Shown: positions 25,622 through 35,451, counted from the stretch's first letter. The stretch is DNA of 64,000 nucleotides from Streptomyces sp. TBY4 (GCF_024213195.1 NZ_JANAVF010000016.1:1-64000); one strand, 5' to 3'. Translations and numbers: made by a program. The notes: generated by a model not told the origin, from the sequence alone.

Positions 25622-26959
25622 ATGCACCTCACCCACCACGGTACCGAAACCTGGGCCCGCGTGGCCGACGACGACCTCGTGAGCCGCGCACGGACAGCCG
25701 TCCGGCAGGTTCTGAGGGAGACCGCCACCACCGCCCAGGTCGAGGACCTCGCGCTCCGCGCGGCCGAGCAGAGCAACACCGCCGGCGCCTGGTTTCCGCC
25801 CAGTCTCACCCACGGCCAGGCCGGTTCCGCGCTGCTCCACCTGTACGCCGCCCGCGCCGGGCTCGGCGACCTGGACACGGCCTCCGGCCACATACGCGAG
25901 GCGGTACTCTCCACCCAGACCGAACCTCTGCAGCACCACGGTCTGTTCGCCGGCACCAGCGGCCTCCTCCTCGCCCTCGCGGATGTCACCCGCGACGAAC
26001 CCCGCTTCCGCCCCAGCCTCGACCGGCTGACGGACCAGCTCGCCGAGCAGGTCCTCGCCGCTCCCCCGCACCGCACCGAACGGGCCGTCAGCGACCTCGA
26101 CTACGACCTCGTCACCGGCGCGGCCGGCACCCTCGCCCAGCTGAGCTCCGTCCCCGAGCCCTCTGAGCGGGTCGCCGAGGCCGCCGCCGTCCTCACCGAC
26201 TACCTCATCTGGCTCACCGGACCCGCCGAGACCGAGGGCACCCCCCACCGCTGGCTCATCACGCCCGCGTACTACCCGCCCGTCGGCGACTACCTCGCCA
26301 AGTACCCGCACGGGTACCTCAACCTCGGTCTCTCGCACGGCGTCCCCGGCATCGCTGCGGCCCTCGCCGCCGCCTGGGCTGCAGGCAACCGCCGCCCGGG
26401 CCACTTCGAGGCCGTCACCGCCCTCAGCCGCTGGATCCGCGCGCAGGCGGACACCGACGCGCACGGCCCCCTGTGGAGCGACGGCAAGCCCGTCGACGAA
26501 CACGGCCACGAGATCTCCGCCGGATGCGTGCACGACCGGATCGCCTGGTGCTACGGCACCTTCGGCGTCGCCGGCGCCCTCCTCACGGTTGCCGAGGCCA
26601 CCCGCGACGACGAACTGCGCGCCGAAGCCGTCACCGCCTTCGAGGGCGCGCTCGCCCGCCTCGGGGGCCTCCGGCCACTGTCGCCAACCCTCTGCCACGG
26701 CCTCGCCGGACTGGTCATGCTGACACTGGAGTTCGCCCCCTGGAGCGCCGTCGCCCGCGAGCGGCTGCCGGACCTGGTCGGGGACCTCCTCAACCGCCAC
26801 GAGCCGGACCGCCCGCTCGGTTTCGCCGACCTGGAGGAGCCCGGCAAACCCGTCGACGACCCGGGACTCCTCACCGGGGCCACCGGCGTCGCGCTCACGC
26901 TGCTCGCCGCCACCGGCGGCCGGCGGCCCGACTGGTTCCGCGCCTTCCTCGGCCGGTGA
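25622..26959 (+). CDS. Lanthipeptide cyclase LanC
   Basis: 445 aa starting at the ATG at 25622. The alpha-toroid repeats with Gly-rich turns are evident (HHGLFAGTSGLLLAL, LNLGLSHGVPGIAAAL, WCYGTFGVAGALL, LCHGLAGLVML, LLTGATGVALTLL). The zinc ligands are C310 (AWCYG), C358 and H359 (LCHG), all present. The enzyme adds Cys thiols to dehydro residues to make lanthionine rings. Six bases separate it from lanB. Confidence 0.93.
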   Translation: MHLTHHGTETWARVADDDLVSRARTAVRQVLRETATTAQVEDLALRAAEQSNTAGAWFPPSLTHGQAGSALLHLYAARAGLGDLDTASGHIREAVLSTQTEPLQHHGLFAGTSGLLLALADVTRDEPRFRPSLDRLTDQLAEQVLAAPPHRTERAVSDLDYDLVTGAAGTLAQLSSVPEPSERVAEAAAVLTDYLIWLTGPAETEGTPHRWLITPAYYPPVGDYLAKYPHGYLNLGLSHGVPGIAAALAAAWAAGNRRPGHFEAVTALSRWIRAQADTDAHGPLWSDGKPVDEHGHEISAGCVHDRIAWCYGTFGVAGALLTVAEATRDDELRAEAVTAFEGALARLGGLRPLSPTLCHGLAGLVMLTLEFAPWSAVARERLPDLVGDLLNRHEPDRPLGFADLEEPGKPVDDPGLLTGATGVALTLLAATGGRRPDWFRAFLGR

Positions 26960-26964
26960 CGGCC

Positions 26965-29900
26965 ATGACACCGTACGAGCCCGTCGGCTTCTTCCTCCTG
27001 CGCTCCCCGACCCTGCCGGCCCGCACCTGGCTCGACGTGACCGCGGACCCCGACGACACCCCGCGGGCCCTCGTCGACCTCGCCCGCCGTCCCGATGTCA
27101 CGCGCGCTCTGCTCGTCGCCAGCGAGGACATGACCGACAGTCTCGACCGGATCGGCGACCTCAGCGAGAAACGCCTACGCCGGCTGCACTCCGGGCTGCT
27201 GCGCTACATCACGCGCATGGCGACCCGGCCCACGCCCTTCGGGGCCTTCTCTGGTGTGGCGATGGGCGAGTTCGGCCCCGGTACCACCGCCCGGCTCGGC
27301 CGGCCCGAGGAACACCGGCTGCGCGTGCGCGCCGACATGGGCTGGCTGCTCGGGCTGATCAAGCGCCTCGAGGAATCCGACGACCTGCTTCGCAGGCTCC
27401 GGCTCGTGCTCAACCCGATGGCGGACACGGCCGGCGACCGCGTGGTCCTGCCGCAGGCCGACAAGTACGGCCGGCACGACGCCCGTAGCGTGCGCATCCG
27501 GGCCACACCCGCCGTCGAGCTCGTCATGCGGACCGCCGCCATCCCCGTCCCGTACGAGCGGATCACCGCCGAACTCTCCGCCGCCTTCCCCGAGGTCACG
27601 GCCGAGACCGTCGAGGGCCTGGTCCGGCAGATGTGGGACCTCGGCTTCCTCATCAGCGACCTGAGGCCCCCGCAGACCGCGGAGCGGCCCGAACACCACG
27701 TCCTGAAGAGGCTCACCGGCATCCCTGCCGCGCAGGAGACGGCCGACCTGCTCAGCACCATCGCCGACCTCGCCGACCGGGCGGACGACGTCGCCTCCCT
27801 GCGCCGGCTCGCCGCCGCACAGCACGACCTCGTCCCCGGACACGACGGCCGCTCCTACCAGGCCGATATGGCGCTACATCTGGACGATCCCGTCCTGAAC
27901 GCGTCCATCGGCGAGGCCGCGGCCGAGGCCGTAGGCGTTCTGGTGCGCCTGAGCGCCGCCCACGGCAGGCGCAACCACCTCACGCGCTACCGCGAGGAGT
28001 TCACCGAACGCTATGGCGAGGGCACCCGCATCCCGGTGCTAGGTCTACTCAGCCCCGACACCGGGCTGGACGCCCCGCCGACCTACACCAACCCGCCGCG
28101 CAGCATCGAACTGCCGACGGCGACGCCCGAGCACACCGCCCGGCTGGACGCCCTGCTCGTCGAGTTCGCCCAGCAGGCCTGGTGGGACAGGTCCCTGGAG
28201 GTCGAGCTGACCGACGCCTGGCTGGAGCGCCTCGCCCCGCGCGGGCCGGTGCCCGACCCGCCGCCCGCCATGGAGGTCTACCTCCAGCTGCACGCCGCCG
28301 ACAGCGCCGCCCTCGACCGGGGGGACTGGCGGGCCGTCCTGCGCTACGACAGCCTCACCTACGGTGGCCGCACCTTCGGGCGCTTCAGCGAGCTGCTGGG
28401 CGAGCCCACCTCCGAGCGGCTGCGAGGATATGCCCGCGCCGAGGAGGCGCTCTTCCCCGACGTCGCCTACGCGGAGCTCGCGTTCCTGCCTCCGTACGGC
28501 CGTGCAGCCAACATCACCCTGCGCCCTGCCGTCCGGCCGTACGAGATCCCCGTCAACACCGCGCCGTCCGTCGGCCCGGACCAGGTCCTCCCGCTCGACG
28601 ACATCCTCGTCGGCGTCAGTGGGGACCGGTTCCACCTGTGGTCCCGGAAACTCGACCGGGAGGTCGTGGTCGCCCAGCACCACATGCTCAGCCCGACGAT
28701 GGCGCCGAACGTGGCCCGGTTCCTGCTCGAGGCCTCCCAGGACGGCTGCGTCATGCCCTCCGGCTTCCACTGGGGCCCCGCCGAAGCGGCCCCCTTCCTG
28801 CCGCGCGTCACCCGCGGGCAGATCGTCCTGCGCCCCGCGCAGTGGCGGCTCACCGCAGGACCCGCGACCATGGACACCGCGGGCGCGCACGGCAGGGCCG
28901 GTCTCGCGGCACCTGCGGCCGGCACACCGTCCGCGCACCCGCTCGACGACCTCGACGGCTGGCGCCGCCGCTGGAACGTGCCCCGTCACGTCTATCTCGT
29001 CGAATCCGACCAAAGGCTGCTGCTGGACCTCGACCACCCCGCCTGCCGCGCCGAAATCCGGGCGGAGCTGGACACGCGCGGCACCCTCGTCCTCCATGAG
29101 ATGCTGCCGTCCTTCGACGGCATGTGGCTCCAGGACACCGACGGTGAGCGCTATGCCGCCGAGGTCGTCGTGCCCGTACTCGCCCGCGACGCGGAACGCG
29201 TCACCCGCGCTCCCGTACCGCGGCAAGGCCGCGAGGTGCCCGTGGAGCGTCATCTGCCCGGCGGTGCTTGGACGTTCCTCAAGGTCTACGCGGCCCCCGA
29301 GCGGCAGGACGAGATCATCTCCGGCCCGCTGCTCGACCTCGTCGCGGGACTGGGCCACGAAGGGCTCCTGGACCGCTGGTTCTACATCCGCTACGCCGAC
29401 CCCTTCCCGCACCTGCGCCTGCGGGTCCGCGGCACCGATGCCGACCGTACCCTCACCCACGTCACCGCGTGGGGACGCGATCTCGTCGCCCGCGGACTCG
29501 CCCTGGACATCGAACTCGCAGGCTACGCACCAGAGACAGCCCGCTACGGCGGCCCGGAGGTCTTCGACACGGCCGAGCGGCTCTTCGCGGCCAACAGCGA
29601 AGCCACCGCCCTGCTGCTGTCGCGACAGCTGGACATCAGGCCCGAGTTCCTCGCCGTCGCCGCTCTGGACACCCTCCACGCCCAGTGGGGCGTGCCGCCG
29701 GGCGGCGCGCTCACCCACCACACCGGCGGCCACGACGAGGCCCACGTCCGGGACACCCGGACGCTGTTCCGCGAACACCGCGCCTACCTGTGCGAACTCC
29801 TCAGCCCGTGGGAGCGCGACCCGCACGCCGAAGGGCGGGCCCACCGGCTGCTCCTCCAGGAGACGTTCGCCGCGCAGGCCCCCGCCGTCGCCGAGACGGC

Positions 29901-30099
29901 TGGAGCCGTCCGCGAGGCGGCCCGCCGCGGCCTCCTGGTCGGCTCCGAGGGCGCCATCCTCGCCAGCCTCGCGCACATGCAGATCAACCGGCTCCTCCCG
30001 ATCGACCTCCAACGAGAGGCCCGCAGCCACGTCCTGTGGGCCCATGTCCGGCGTGCCGTCCGGGGCCGCACGGCCGCGAAGGCGAGGGAGAGCCGATGA
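26965..30099 (+). CDS. Lanthipeptide dehydratase LanB
   Basis: 1,044 aa; ATG at 26965, six bases after the LanC stop. The N-terminal glutamylation domain is complete, with ITRMATRPTPFGAFSGVAMG and HLTRYREEFTERYGEG as the clearest signatures. From about residue 768 the SpaB_C elimination domain follows (WTFLKVYAAPERQDEIIS, then WFYIRYADPFPHLRLRVRG). Being full-length and fused, it is a NisB/SpaB-type LanB that uses glutamyl-tRNA to dehydrate Ser and Thr. The stop overlaps the next ATG. Confidence 0.93.
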   Translation: MTPYEPVGFFLLRSPTLPARTWLDVTADPDDTPRALVDLARRPDVTRALLVASEDMTDSLDRIGDLSEKRLRRLHSGLLRYITRMATRPTPFGAFSGVAMGEFGPGTTARLGRPEEHRLRVRADMGWLLGLIKRLEESDDLLRRLRLVLNPMADTAGDRVVLPQADKYGRHDARSVRIRATPAVELVMRTAAIPVPYERITAELSAAFPEVTAETVEGLVRQMWDLGFLISDLRPPQTAERPEHHVLKRLTGIPAAQETADLLSTIADLADRADDVASLRRLAAAQHDLVPGHDGRSYQADMALHLDDPVLNASIGEAAAEAVGVLVRLSAAHGRRNHLTRYREEFTERYGEGTRIPVLGLLSPDTGLDAPPTYTNPPRSIELPTATPEHTARLDALLVEFAQQAWWDRSLEVELTDAWLERLAPRGPVPDPPPAMEVYLQLHAADSAALDRGDWRAVLRYDSLTYGGRTFGRFSELLGEPTSERLRGYARAEEALFPDVAYAELAFLPPYGRAANITLRPAVRPYEIPVNTAPSVGPDQVLPLDDILVGVSGDRFHLWSRKLDREVVVAQHHMLSPTMAPNVARFLLEASQDGCVMPSGFHWGPAEAAPFLPRVTRGQIVLRPAQWRLTAGPATMDTAGAHGRAGLAAPAAGTPSAHPLDDLDGWRRRWNVPRHVYLVESDQRLLLDLDHPACRAEIRAELDTRGTLVLHEMLPSFDGMWLQDTDGERYAAEVVVPVLARDAERVTRAPVPRQGREVPVERHLPGGAWTFLKVYAAPERQDEIISGPLLDLVAGLGHEGLLDRWFYIRYADPFPHLRLRVRGTDADRTLTHVTAWGRDLVARGLALDIELAGYAPETARYGGPEVFDTAERLFAANSEATALLLSRQLDIRPEFLAVAALDTLHAQWGVPPGGALTHHTGGHDEAHVRDTRTLFREHRAYLCELLSPWERDPHAEGRAHRLLLQETFAAQAPAVAETAGAVREAARRGLLVGSEGAILASLAHMQINRLLPIDLQREARSHVLWAHVRRAVRGRTAAKARESR

Positions 30100-31880
30100 T
30101 CTGGCTGCGCGTCAGCACGCTGTTCTGGCGGCTCAGCCCGCTGCGGGTATCCGCCTTCACCGGCGTCTCCCTCCTCCTCGCCCTCATACCGGCCGCGCAG
30201 ATCGGGCTGGTCGCCGCCGCCGTGCAGGGTGTGGCCGACGCCGTCACCGGCGACCGGGACGCCGGACGGGCCGCGCTCATGGCGGGCGCCGCCCTTCTCG
30301 GGGTGGGCCTCGCCAGCCATGTCCTGGGCACCTGCCTGCAGTACCTCGACACCCTCCTGCGGCTCGAACTCACCGCTCGCATCGGCGAATGGGTGATGCG
30401 CAAGGGCACCATGCTCGACCTCCAGCAGTACGAGGATGCCGAGGTCTACGACACGATGCAGCGCGCCTTCCAGGAGAGCAGCGGAGGCCGCGTCTACCAG
30501 GTCTTCACCCAGCTCCTGGAGGTCGCGAGGGAGTTGGTCACCCTGGTGACCGTCAGCGTGGTGCTCTTTTCCTGGAGCCCCTGGATCGCCCTGGTGATCC
30601 TGCTTTCGCCCATGCCGTCGGTCATCTCGTACATGCTCTTCAGCCACAGGGCGTACGAGATCGAGTACGACCGGACCGCCGACCGGCGACGCGTGTACTA
30701 CTACCAGCACCTCACCACCACCGACCACTCCTACAAGGAGGTCCGTCTCTTCCAGCTCGGCCCGCACCTGGTGGACCTCTACACCCGGCTCATCCGCGCC
30801 TTCTTCGACGTCGACCGCCGTCTCGCCCGCCGGCAGTCCGTGCTCGGCGGCGTCCTCGGTCTCCTCAGCGTCGCCGCCTCCTCCGGCGCCGTGCTCTGGG
30901 CAATCCACACCACCACCCACGCCGGGCAGGTCGGCCAGCTCGCCGGCTATCTTCAGGCCGTCGGTTCGATCCAGGTCTCCGCTCACGGCATGTTGCTCGG
31001 CATCGCCGCTCTCTACAAGGACAGCCTGTTCCTCGGCAATCTCTTCGACTTCCTCGCCCTGCCCGAGCGTCAGATCAAGGGCGGCACCCGTCCGTTCCCG
31101 GACACGCTCCGCAAAGGCATCGAGTTTCGCGACGTGCGCTTCGTCTACCCCGGCACCGGCCGCGTCGTCCTGGACGGCGTCAGCTTCACCCTGCCCGCGG
31201 GCGAATGCGTCGCGCTGGTGGGGCAGAACGGCTCCGGCAAGACGACGCTGGTCAAGCTGCTCACCCGGCTCTACGAGCCGACGAGCGGCCAGATCTTCGT
31301 CGACGACATCCCGATCGAGGAGTACGACCTCGACGACCTGCAACGCCACATCGGCGTCATCTTCCAGGACTTCATCCGCTACGAGCTGCCCGTCCGCGAC
31401 AACATCGGCTTCGGCAGCGTCGAAGCCCGCGAGGACACCGGGCGCGTCGCCGAGGCGGCACGGGCCGCCGGCGCCGACGGGTTCGTCGAAGCGCTGCCCC
31501 GTGGCTACGACACGACGCTCGGCCGCCACTTCGAGGACGGCCACCAGCTGTCCGGCGGCCAGTGGCAGAAGATTGCCCTGAGCCGAGCTTTCATGCGCCG
31601 CGCTCCCGTCGTCGTCCTCGACGAGCCGACGGCCGCCATAGACGCGGAGGCGGAAGCGGAGATCTTCGGCCGGCTCAAGGACGTCGCCCGCGGTGCCACT
31701 TCCCTGGTCATCGCCCACCGTTTCGCCACCGTCCGGATGGCCGACCGGATCGTCGTCCTGGAGAACGGCAAGGTCATCGAGGACGGCGTGCACCAAGACC
31801 TCCTGAGGGCCGACGGCGTCTACGCCCGGCTCTTCCGTATCCAGGCTTCGGGCTACCTGACCGAAGCCGCGTCCCCCTGA
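30096..31880 (+). CDS. ABC exporter (LanT-like, no peptidase domain)
   Basis: 594 aa, coupled to LanB by an ATGA overlap. Five to six membrane helices (30-290) precede an ATPase with Walker A GQNGSGKT near 376, a QLSGGQWQKIALSRAF signature and VVLDEPTAAID. There is no C39 peptidase, so leader removal must be done by another protease. Features YYYQHLTTTDHSYKEVRLFQLG fit the LanT/NisT group. Confidence 0.9.
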   Translation: MIWLRVSTLFWRLSPLRVSAFTGVSLLLALIPAAQIGLVAAAVQGVADAVTGDRDAGRAALMAGAALLGVGLASHVLGTCLQYLDTLLRLELTARIGEWVMRKGTMLDLQQYEDAEVYDTMQRAFQESSGGRVYQVFTQLLEVARELVTLVTVSVVLFSWSPWIALVILLSPMPSVISYMLFSHRAYEIEYDRTADRRRVYYYQHLTTTDHSYKEVRLFQLGPHLVDLYTRLIRAFFDVDRRLARRQSVLGGVLGLLSVAASSGAVLWAIHTTTHAGQVGQLAGYLQAVGSIQVSAHGMLLGIAALYKDSLFLGNLFDFLALPERQIKGGTRPFPDTLRKGIEFRDVRFVYPGTGRVVLDGVSFTLPAGECVALVGQNGSGKTTLVKLLTRLYEPTSGQIFVDDIPIEEYDLDDLQRHIGVIFQDFIRYELPVRDNIGFGSVEAREDTGRVAEAARAAGADGFVEALPRGYDTTLGRHFEDGHQLSGGQWQKIALSRAFMRRAPVVVLDEPTAAIDAEAEAEIFGRLKDVARGATSLVIAHRFATVRMADRIVVLENGKVIEDGVHQDLLRADGVYARLFRIQASGYLTEAASP

Positions 31881-31890
31881 AGGCCGAGTG

Positions 31891-32856
31891 ATGCGCGTAT
31901 CCGTCCTGTATCCCGCCATGCCGACGGACCCCCGGCACGTCGCCCCCTTCGCCGCGCTCGTCCGCGACGGAGGCGCGGCCCGCCTCTGGCAGGGCCAGTC
32001 CCTCTGCACCGACACCCAGCAGGTCTTCGCGTACCTGGCCGGCATGGGCTACCGCGTCCCGGTCGGGACCAGTGTCGCCCTCATGCCGCTGCGGCATCCG
32101 CTGGACGCGGCGATCCAGGCCCGGTCCCTGTCCGTCCTCACCGGACACCGCACGGTCATCGGCCTCGGTCCCGCGACCCCCGACGTCGTCGCCGGACTGC
32201 ACGGAAGGCCGTACGACAGCCCACGCGATGCCTGTGTGGAATACCTGACCGAGGTGCGGCGCCTGATCGGGACCGAGGACGGAGCCGCCGGACCCGGCAT
32301 CGGCGCCTCCATCGGTCTGCCGGGCCTGCCGCACCCGGGAGTGGAGACCGGGCTCGGTGTGCTCCGGCCGACGCTCGCGCGGGCCGCGGGCCGGGCGGCG
32401 GACGCGGCGATCAGCTGGATGACCCCGCCCGGCTACGTCCGCGACACCCTGCTGCCCGCCATGGCGAAGGGCGCGGCCGAGTCGGGCCGCCCGGTGCCCC
32501 GCATGGTCACCGTTGTGCATGCCGCCGTCGACCGCCCGGGACGCCACGCCTACCGGCTCGCCTTCGCAGCGGCCCACGTCCACCTCGCCGGGCCGCACTA
32601 CTGCGACATGCTGCGCCGCGCCGGACTGCGCGTCCACCACAGCCGCCCGGGCCTCGGCGCCCGCGCCCTCGTCGACTCCGGAGTCTTCCTCTACGGCACG
32701 CCCGGGAACATCGCCGCGCAGCTGGCCGAATTCGATCGGGCGGGGGTGGACGAAGTTGTCGTCAACGTCGCGGGAGTGTATTCCGAGCATGGCCGACCGG
32801 ACGCCGTACGGGACCTCAAGGAGATCCTCGCGGCCTGCCGGGAGGCGACGAACTGA
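31891..32856 (+). CDS. Luciferase-like flavin/F420-dependent oxidoreductase
   Basis: 321 aa; a GTG one codon upstream is an alternative start. It has the LLM TIM-barrel pattern (SVALMPLRHPLDAAIQARSL, GLGPATPDVVAG, DAAISWMTPPGYV, FLYGTPGNIAAQLAEF). Members beside lanthipeptide genes include F420H2-dependent reductases of the LanJC type that convert dehydroalanine to D-alanine. A role in tailoring the LanA product is likely by position; oxidation is the alternative. Confidence 0.8.
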   Translation: MRVSVLYPAMPTDPRHVAPFAALVRDGGAARLWQGQSLCTDTQQVFAYLAGMGYRVPVGTSVALMPLRHPLDAAIQARSLSVLTGHRTVIGLGPATPDVVAGLHGRPYDSPRDACVEYLTEVRRLIGTEDGAAGPGIGASIGLPGLPHPGVETGLGVLRPTLARAAGRAADAAISWMTPPGYVRDTLLPAMAKGAAESGRPVPRMVTVVHAAVDRPGRHAYRLAFAAAHVHLAGPHYCDMLRRAGLRVHHSRPGLGARALVDSGVFLYGTPGNIAAQLAEFDRAGVDEVVVNVAGVYSEHGRPDAVRDLKEILAACREATN

Positions 32857-32930
32857 CCCATGAACGGGTGCGAGAGGCCGGGGCATCACCGCGTGCCGCC
32901 CTCCCGCACGCGGTGAGGAGAGGCAAGACG

Positions 32931-34172
32931 GTGCCCGACGACATCGCCCGATGGCTGAACGAGCACGCCAACCCCTTGAGTACCCTCACCCCCGGCGCGC
33001 CGGTGGAGGACCTGAAACCCCTGGGCGAGGCACTGCGGGGGACACGGATCGTCGGTCTGGGGGAATCCACCCACGGCACGGGCGAGTTCTTCCGGCTGAA
33101 GCACCGCATCGTGGAGTTCCTGGTCCGTGAGGAGGGGTTCACCACCCTCGCCATGGAGGCCAGCCAGTCCGCCGCCCGCGCACTCGACGCGTACGTCCGG
33201 TACGGCACGGGCTCCCCCGAACGGCTCGTCGCCAGGCTGGGCTTCTGGACCTGGCGCACCCGTGAGATGGTCGACCTCGTCGAGTGGCTGCGCGCCCACA
33301 ACCGCGACCTGCCCGAAGAGCGCCGGATCCGCTTCGTGGGAACCGACCCCCAGCTCTGCGCCGACTCGGTCGAGGCCGTCGCCGCCTTTGTGCGCCGGAC
33401 GGCGCCCGATCAGGCCGGGCGCGTCAGCGCCCTGGACGTACTGGCCCGGGCCCGCCCGGGCTCGCGTCCGGACCCGGACAAGGCCCTGTTGCGGCGCGCC
33501 GAGGAGATCGCCCGCCTCGTCGCGGGCCACGTCGAGCGGTCGGGTCCCGGCGACGACGCCGACGAGGCTCTGGAACACGCGCGGATCCTGGTCCGCGCCG
33601 CCGACCTGGTGACCCGGCCCTTCGGTGCCTCGGCCGGCGAGGACGGCGTGCTCGCCGCGCGTGACCGCTACATGGCCGAGGCCGTCGCACGGCTCGTGGA
33701 CGACGACCCCGAGGCTCGCGTCATGGTCTGGGCACACAACGGGCACATCGCGAAGGGCACGTACGGGGACCAGGTGCCGGCCCTCGGCAGCAGACTCCGC
33801 GAACGGTACGGCAACGCCTACTACGCGCTGGCCCTCCTCTTCGGCAAGGGCTCCTTCCTGGCCCGCCGCGGCAACGACCTTCAGCGCCCACCGGCCCGCC
33901 ACCGCATCGGCACCGGCCTGCGCTCCCTGGAGGCCAGACTCACGCACGCCATGCCCGGCGACTACTACGCGGACCTCCGCGCCGCGGGTTCCCCCACCGA
34001 CGCCGCGCCCTGGCTGCACGCCCCGCACGCGCAGCGCAGCTTCGGCGCCAACGTCCAACGGTTCCTCTACCGCTTGAACACCGCCCCGCTCGTCCCGGCC
34101 GAGGACTACGACGGCATCGCGTTCGTAGCACGCTCGACCTGCTCCCACCTGCTGCCCCCGGCGGAGGACTGA
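32931..34172 (+). CDS. Erythromycin esterase-family protein
   Basis: The start is the GTG at 32931 with GAGGAGAGG eight bases before; the earlier GTG at 32868 lacks one. The 413 aa show GLGESTHGTGEFFRLKHRIVEFL, MEASQSAARALDAYVRYG and VMVWAHNGHIAKG, the three conserved His/Glu blocks of the EreA/EreB family. These enzymes hydrolyse esters or lactones; homologues also occur in RiPP clusters, where one type (protein O-methyl or peptide-modifying) is known in other classes. It is the last gene of the lanthipeptide operon and could tailor the peptide or detoxify; the substrate is not evident. Confidence 0.8.
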   Translation: MPDDIARWLNEHANPLSTLTPGAPVEDLKPLGEALRGTRIVGLGESTHGTGEFFRLKHRIVEFLVREEGFTTLAMEASQSAARALDAYVRYGTGSPERLVARLGFWTWRTREMVDLVEWLRAHNRDLPEERRIRFVGTDPQLCADSVEAVAAFVRRTAPDQAGRVSALDVLARARPGSRPDPDKALLRRAEEIARLVAGHVERSGPGDDADEALEHARILVRAADLVTRPFGASAGEDGVLAARDRYMAEAVARLVDDDPEARVMVWAHNGHIAKGTYGDQVPALGSRLRERYGNAYYALALLFGKGSFLARRGNDLQRPPARHRIGTGLRSLEARLTHAMPGDYYADLRAAGSPTDAAPWLHAPHAQRSFGANVQRFLYRLNTAPLVPAEDYDGIAFVARSTCSHLLPPAED

Positions 34173-34179
34173 GGTTCTC

Positions 34180-34713
34180 TCACGGCCACAGGTCGAGCGC
34201 GGCGTTCAGAGTGAGCTGCCACATCGGTTCGGCACCGGTGCCGAATGCCGCGGCGAGCCCGTACCCCACGGACGCGTCGTACGGGTCCCTGGCACGCTCG
34301 GACTCGCCCGCCGCCTCCCAGTCGACCGACACGCGCCCGTCGCCGCTCGATGTGAAGACGCCGAGCAGCCGCTCGTCCCGCAGCAGCCGGCTGGTGCCGA
34401 GAGAGTCCGGAACCAGCAGGTAGCTGCACTCCCGCGCCCCTGAGACGACCTCGACCCGGTACGAGCGCCGGGTCAGGAATCCCTTGGACGGCCGCAGGGT
34501 CTCCTCTGCGCCGTCGATGAGCAGAGTGAGGTGCTCGGGGTCGCGCGTCCCGATCGGCACATGGCTCTCCGGCACTGTGTTCGGGGCCCGCCGGATGTCG
34601 ACCTGCGGCAGACCGTCCCCGCTCACGCCCAGCGTCCCGGCCTCGTGGTCGAGTTCGATCCGGACCGCGCCGAAGAGCGGATCGTCGGCGGGCACGTACG
34701 CGTACGGATTCAT
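34180..34713 (-). CDS. Conserved Streptomyces protein of unknown function (177 aa)
   Basis: ATG at 34713 follows GGAGG. The protein is beta-rich without membrane segments (YVPADDPLFGAVRIELDHEAG, HLTLLIDGAEETLRPS, SYRVEVVSGARECSYLLVPD). It converges on the esterase gene with a 7-bp gap. No catalytic motif is visible. It lies at the right edge of the RiPP block, immediately before the second corA-tail repeat. Confidence 0.7.
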   Translation of the reverse strand: MNPYAYVPADDPLFGAVRIELDHEAGTLGVSGDGLPQVDIRRAPNTVPESHVPIGTRDPEHLTLLIDGAEETLRPSKGFLTRRSYRVEVVSGARECSYLLVPDSLGTSRLLRDERLLGVFTSSGDGRVSVDWEAAGESERARDPYDASVGYGLAAAFGTGAEPMWQLTLNAALDLWP

Positions 34714-34952
34714 CGGGACCCTTGCCTCCTGTTCATCCTGGTGATCGTCTTCCGCCAGTCTCGTCCGGACGCCGAGGGCCGGTTCCCTTTCCGGCCAGAG
34801 GCGGGCCGGTGGGCAGGAGCGGCGCCACGGCCTGAGCGTCGGGGAGCGCAGCGGTCGGGGCCAGCGGTTGTTTCTCTGTGAACGAGCAGCCGTACCCAGC
34901 CACGGATCGCGGTCCCGACCAGCGGCGATCCGTCTTCAGAGTCAGCCGGGGC

Positions 34953-35298
34953 TGGGGAGAATCTGGGGAGAATGAAGCCGCGTTGGGGAGCGGATGGGGA
35001 GGATCGGCCGTACAAACGGGCAGCACCGTGAAAGGGACGGAAAGGCTGATCGCCGCAGATCAGAGGGCCTCTCCGGGCGCTTTCCGCAGGTCAGCGGTGT
35101 GAGGGTGACGACTTCAAGAAGGTTTCCTCATGGGCTGCCATTTTGTTTGCTCCCACACTCGTCGGAACCATCTACGGCATGAATTTTGAGTTCATGCCTG
35201 AGTTGGGCTGGACCTTCGGATACCCCCTTTCGATCTGCCTCATGGGGGTGATCTGTGCCAGTTTGTACGTAATTTTCAAGCGGCGGGACTGGCTCTAA
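34953..35298 (+). repeat. Direct repeat copy 2: GGGGAG-rich arm plus corA 3' end
   Basis: This unit has the same order and spacing as the copy at 15510-15854, with one base of length difference. The arm half has TGGGGAG motifs at 34953, 34964, 34983 and 34995. Similarity ends just upstream of 34953, marking the element boundary. Confidence 0.75.
35107..35298 (+). pseudogene. corA: corA C-terminal fragment (copy 2)
   Basis: Same 63-codon end as the fragment at 15663-15854: DDFKKVSSWAAILFAPTLVG, YGMNF and KRRDWL. Codon third positions are less GC-rich (ATT, TTT and TTG codons occur), and several residues differ (FMPELGWTFGYPLSICLM). The two copies therefore diverged before arriving here and are not a recent duplication. 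No N-terminal part is present. Confidence 0.85.
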
Positions 35299-35451
35299 GC
35301 CCCTCGCATGACGCTCAGTCACCCTTCGCACTTCGCTTTCGCATCGCTCACAGATCGGCCCGGAAGCGGCCGTGGGGGGTTTCTGGGGGGAATAGATGCG
35401 GGTGATCTCCTCGCCCTGCCTCGGCAAGCCTGTGACCAGCCATTTTTACGC

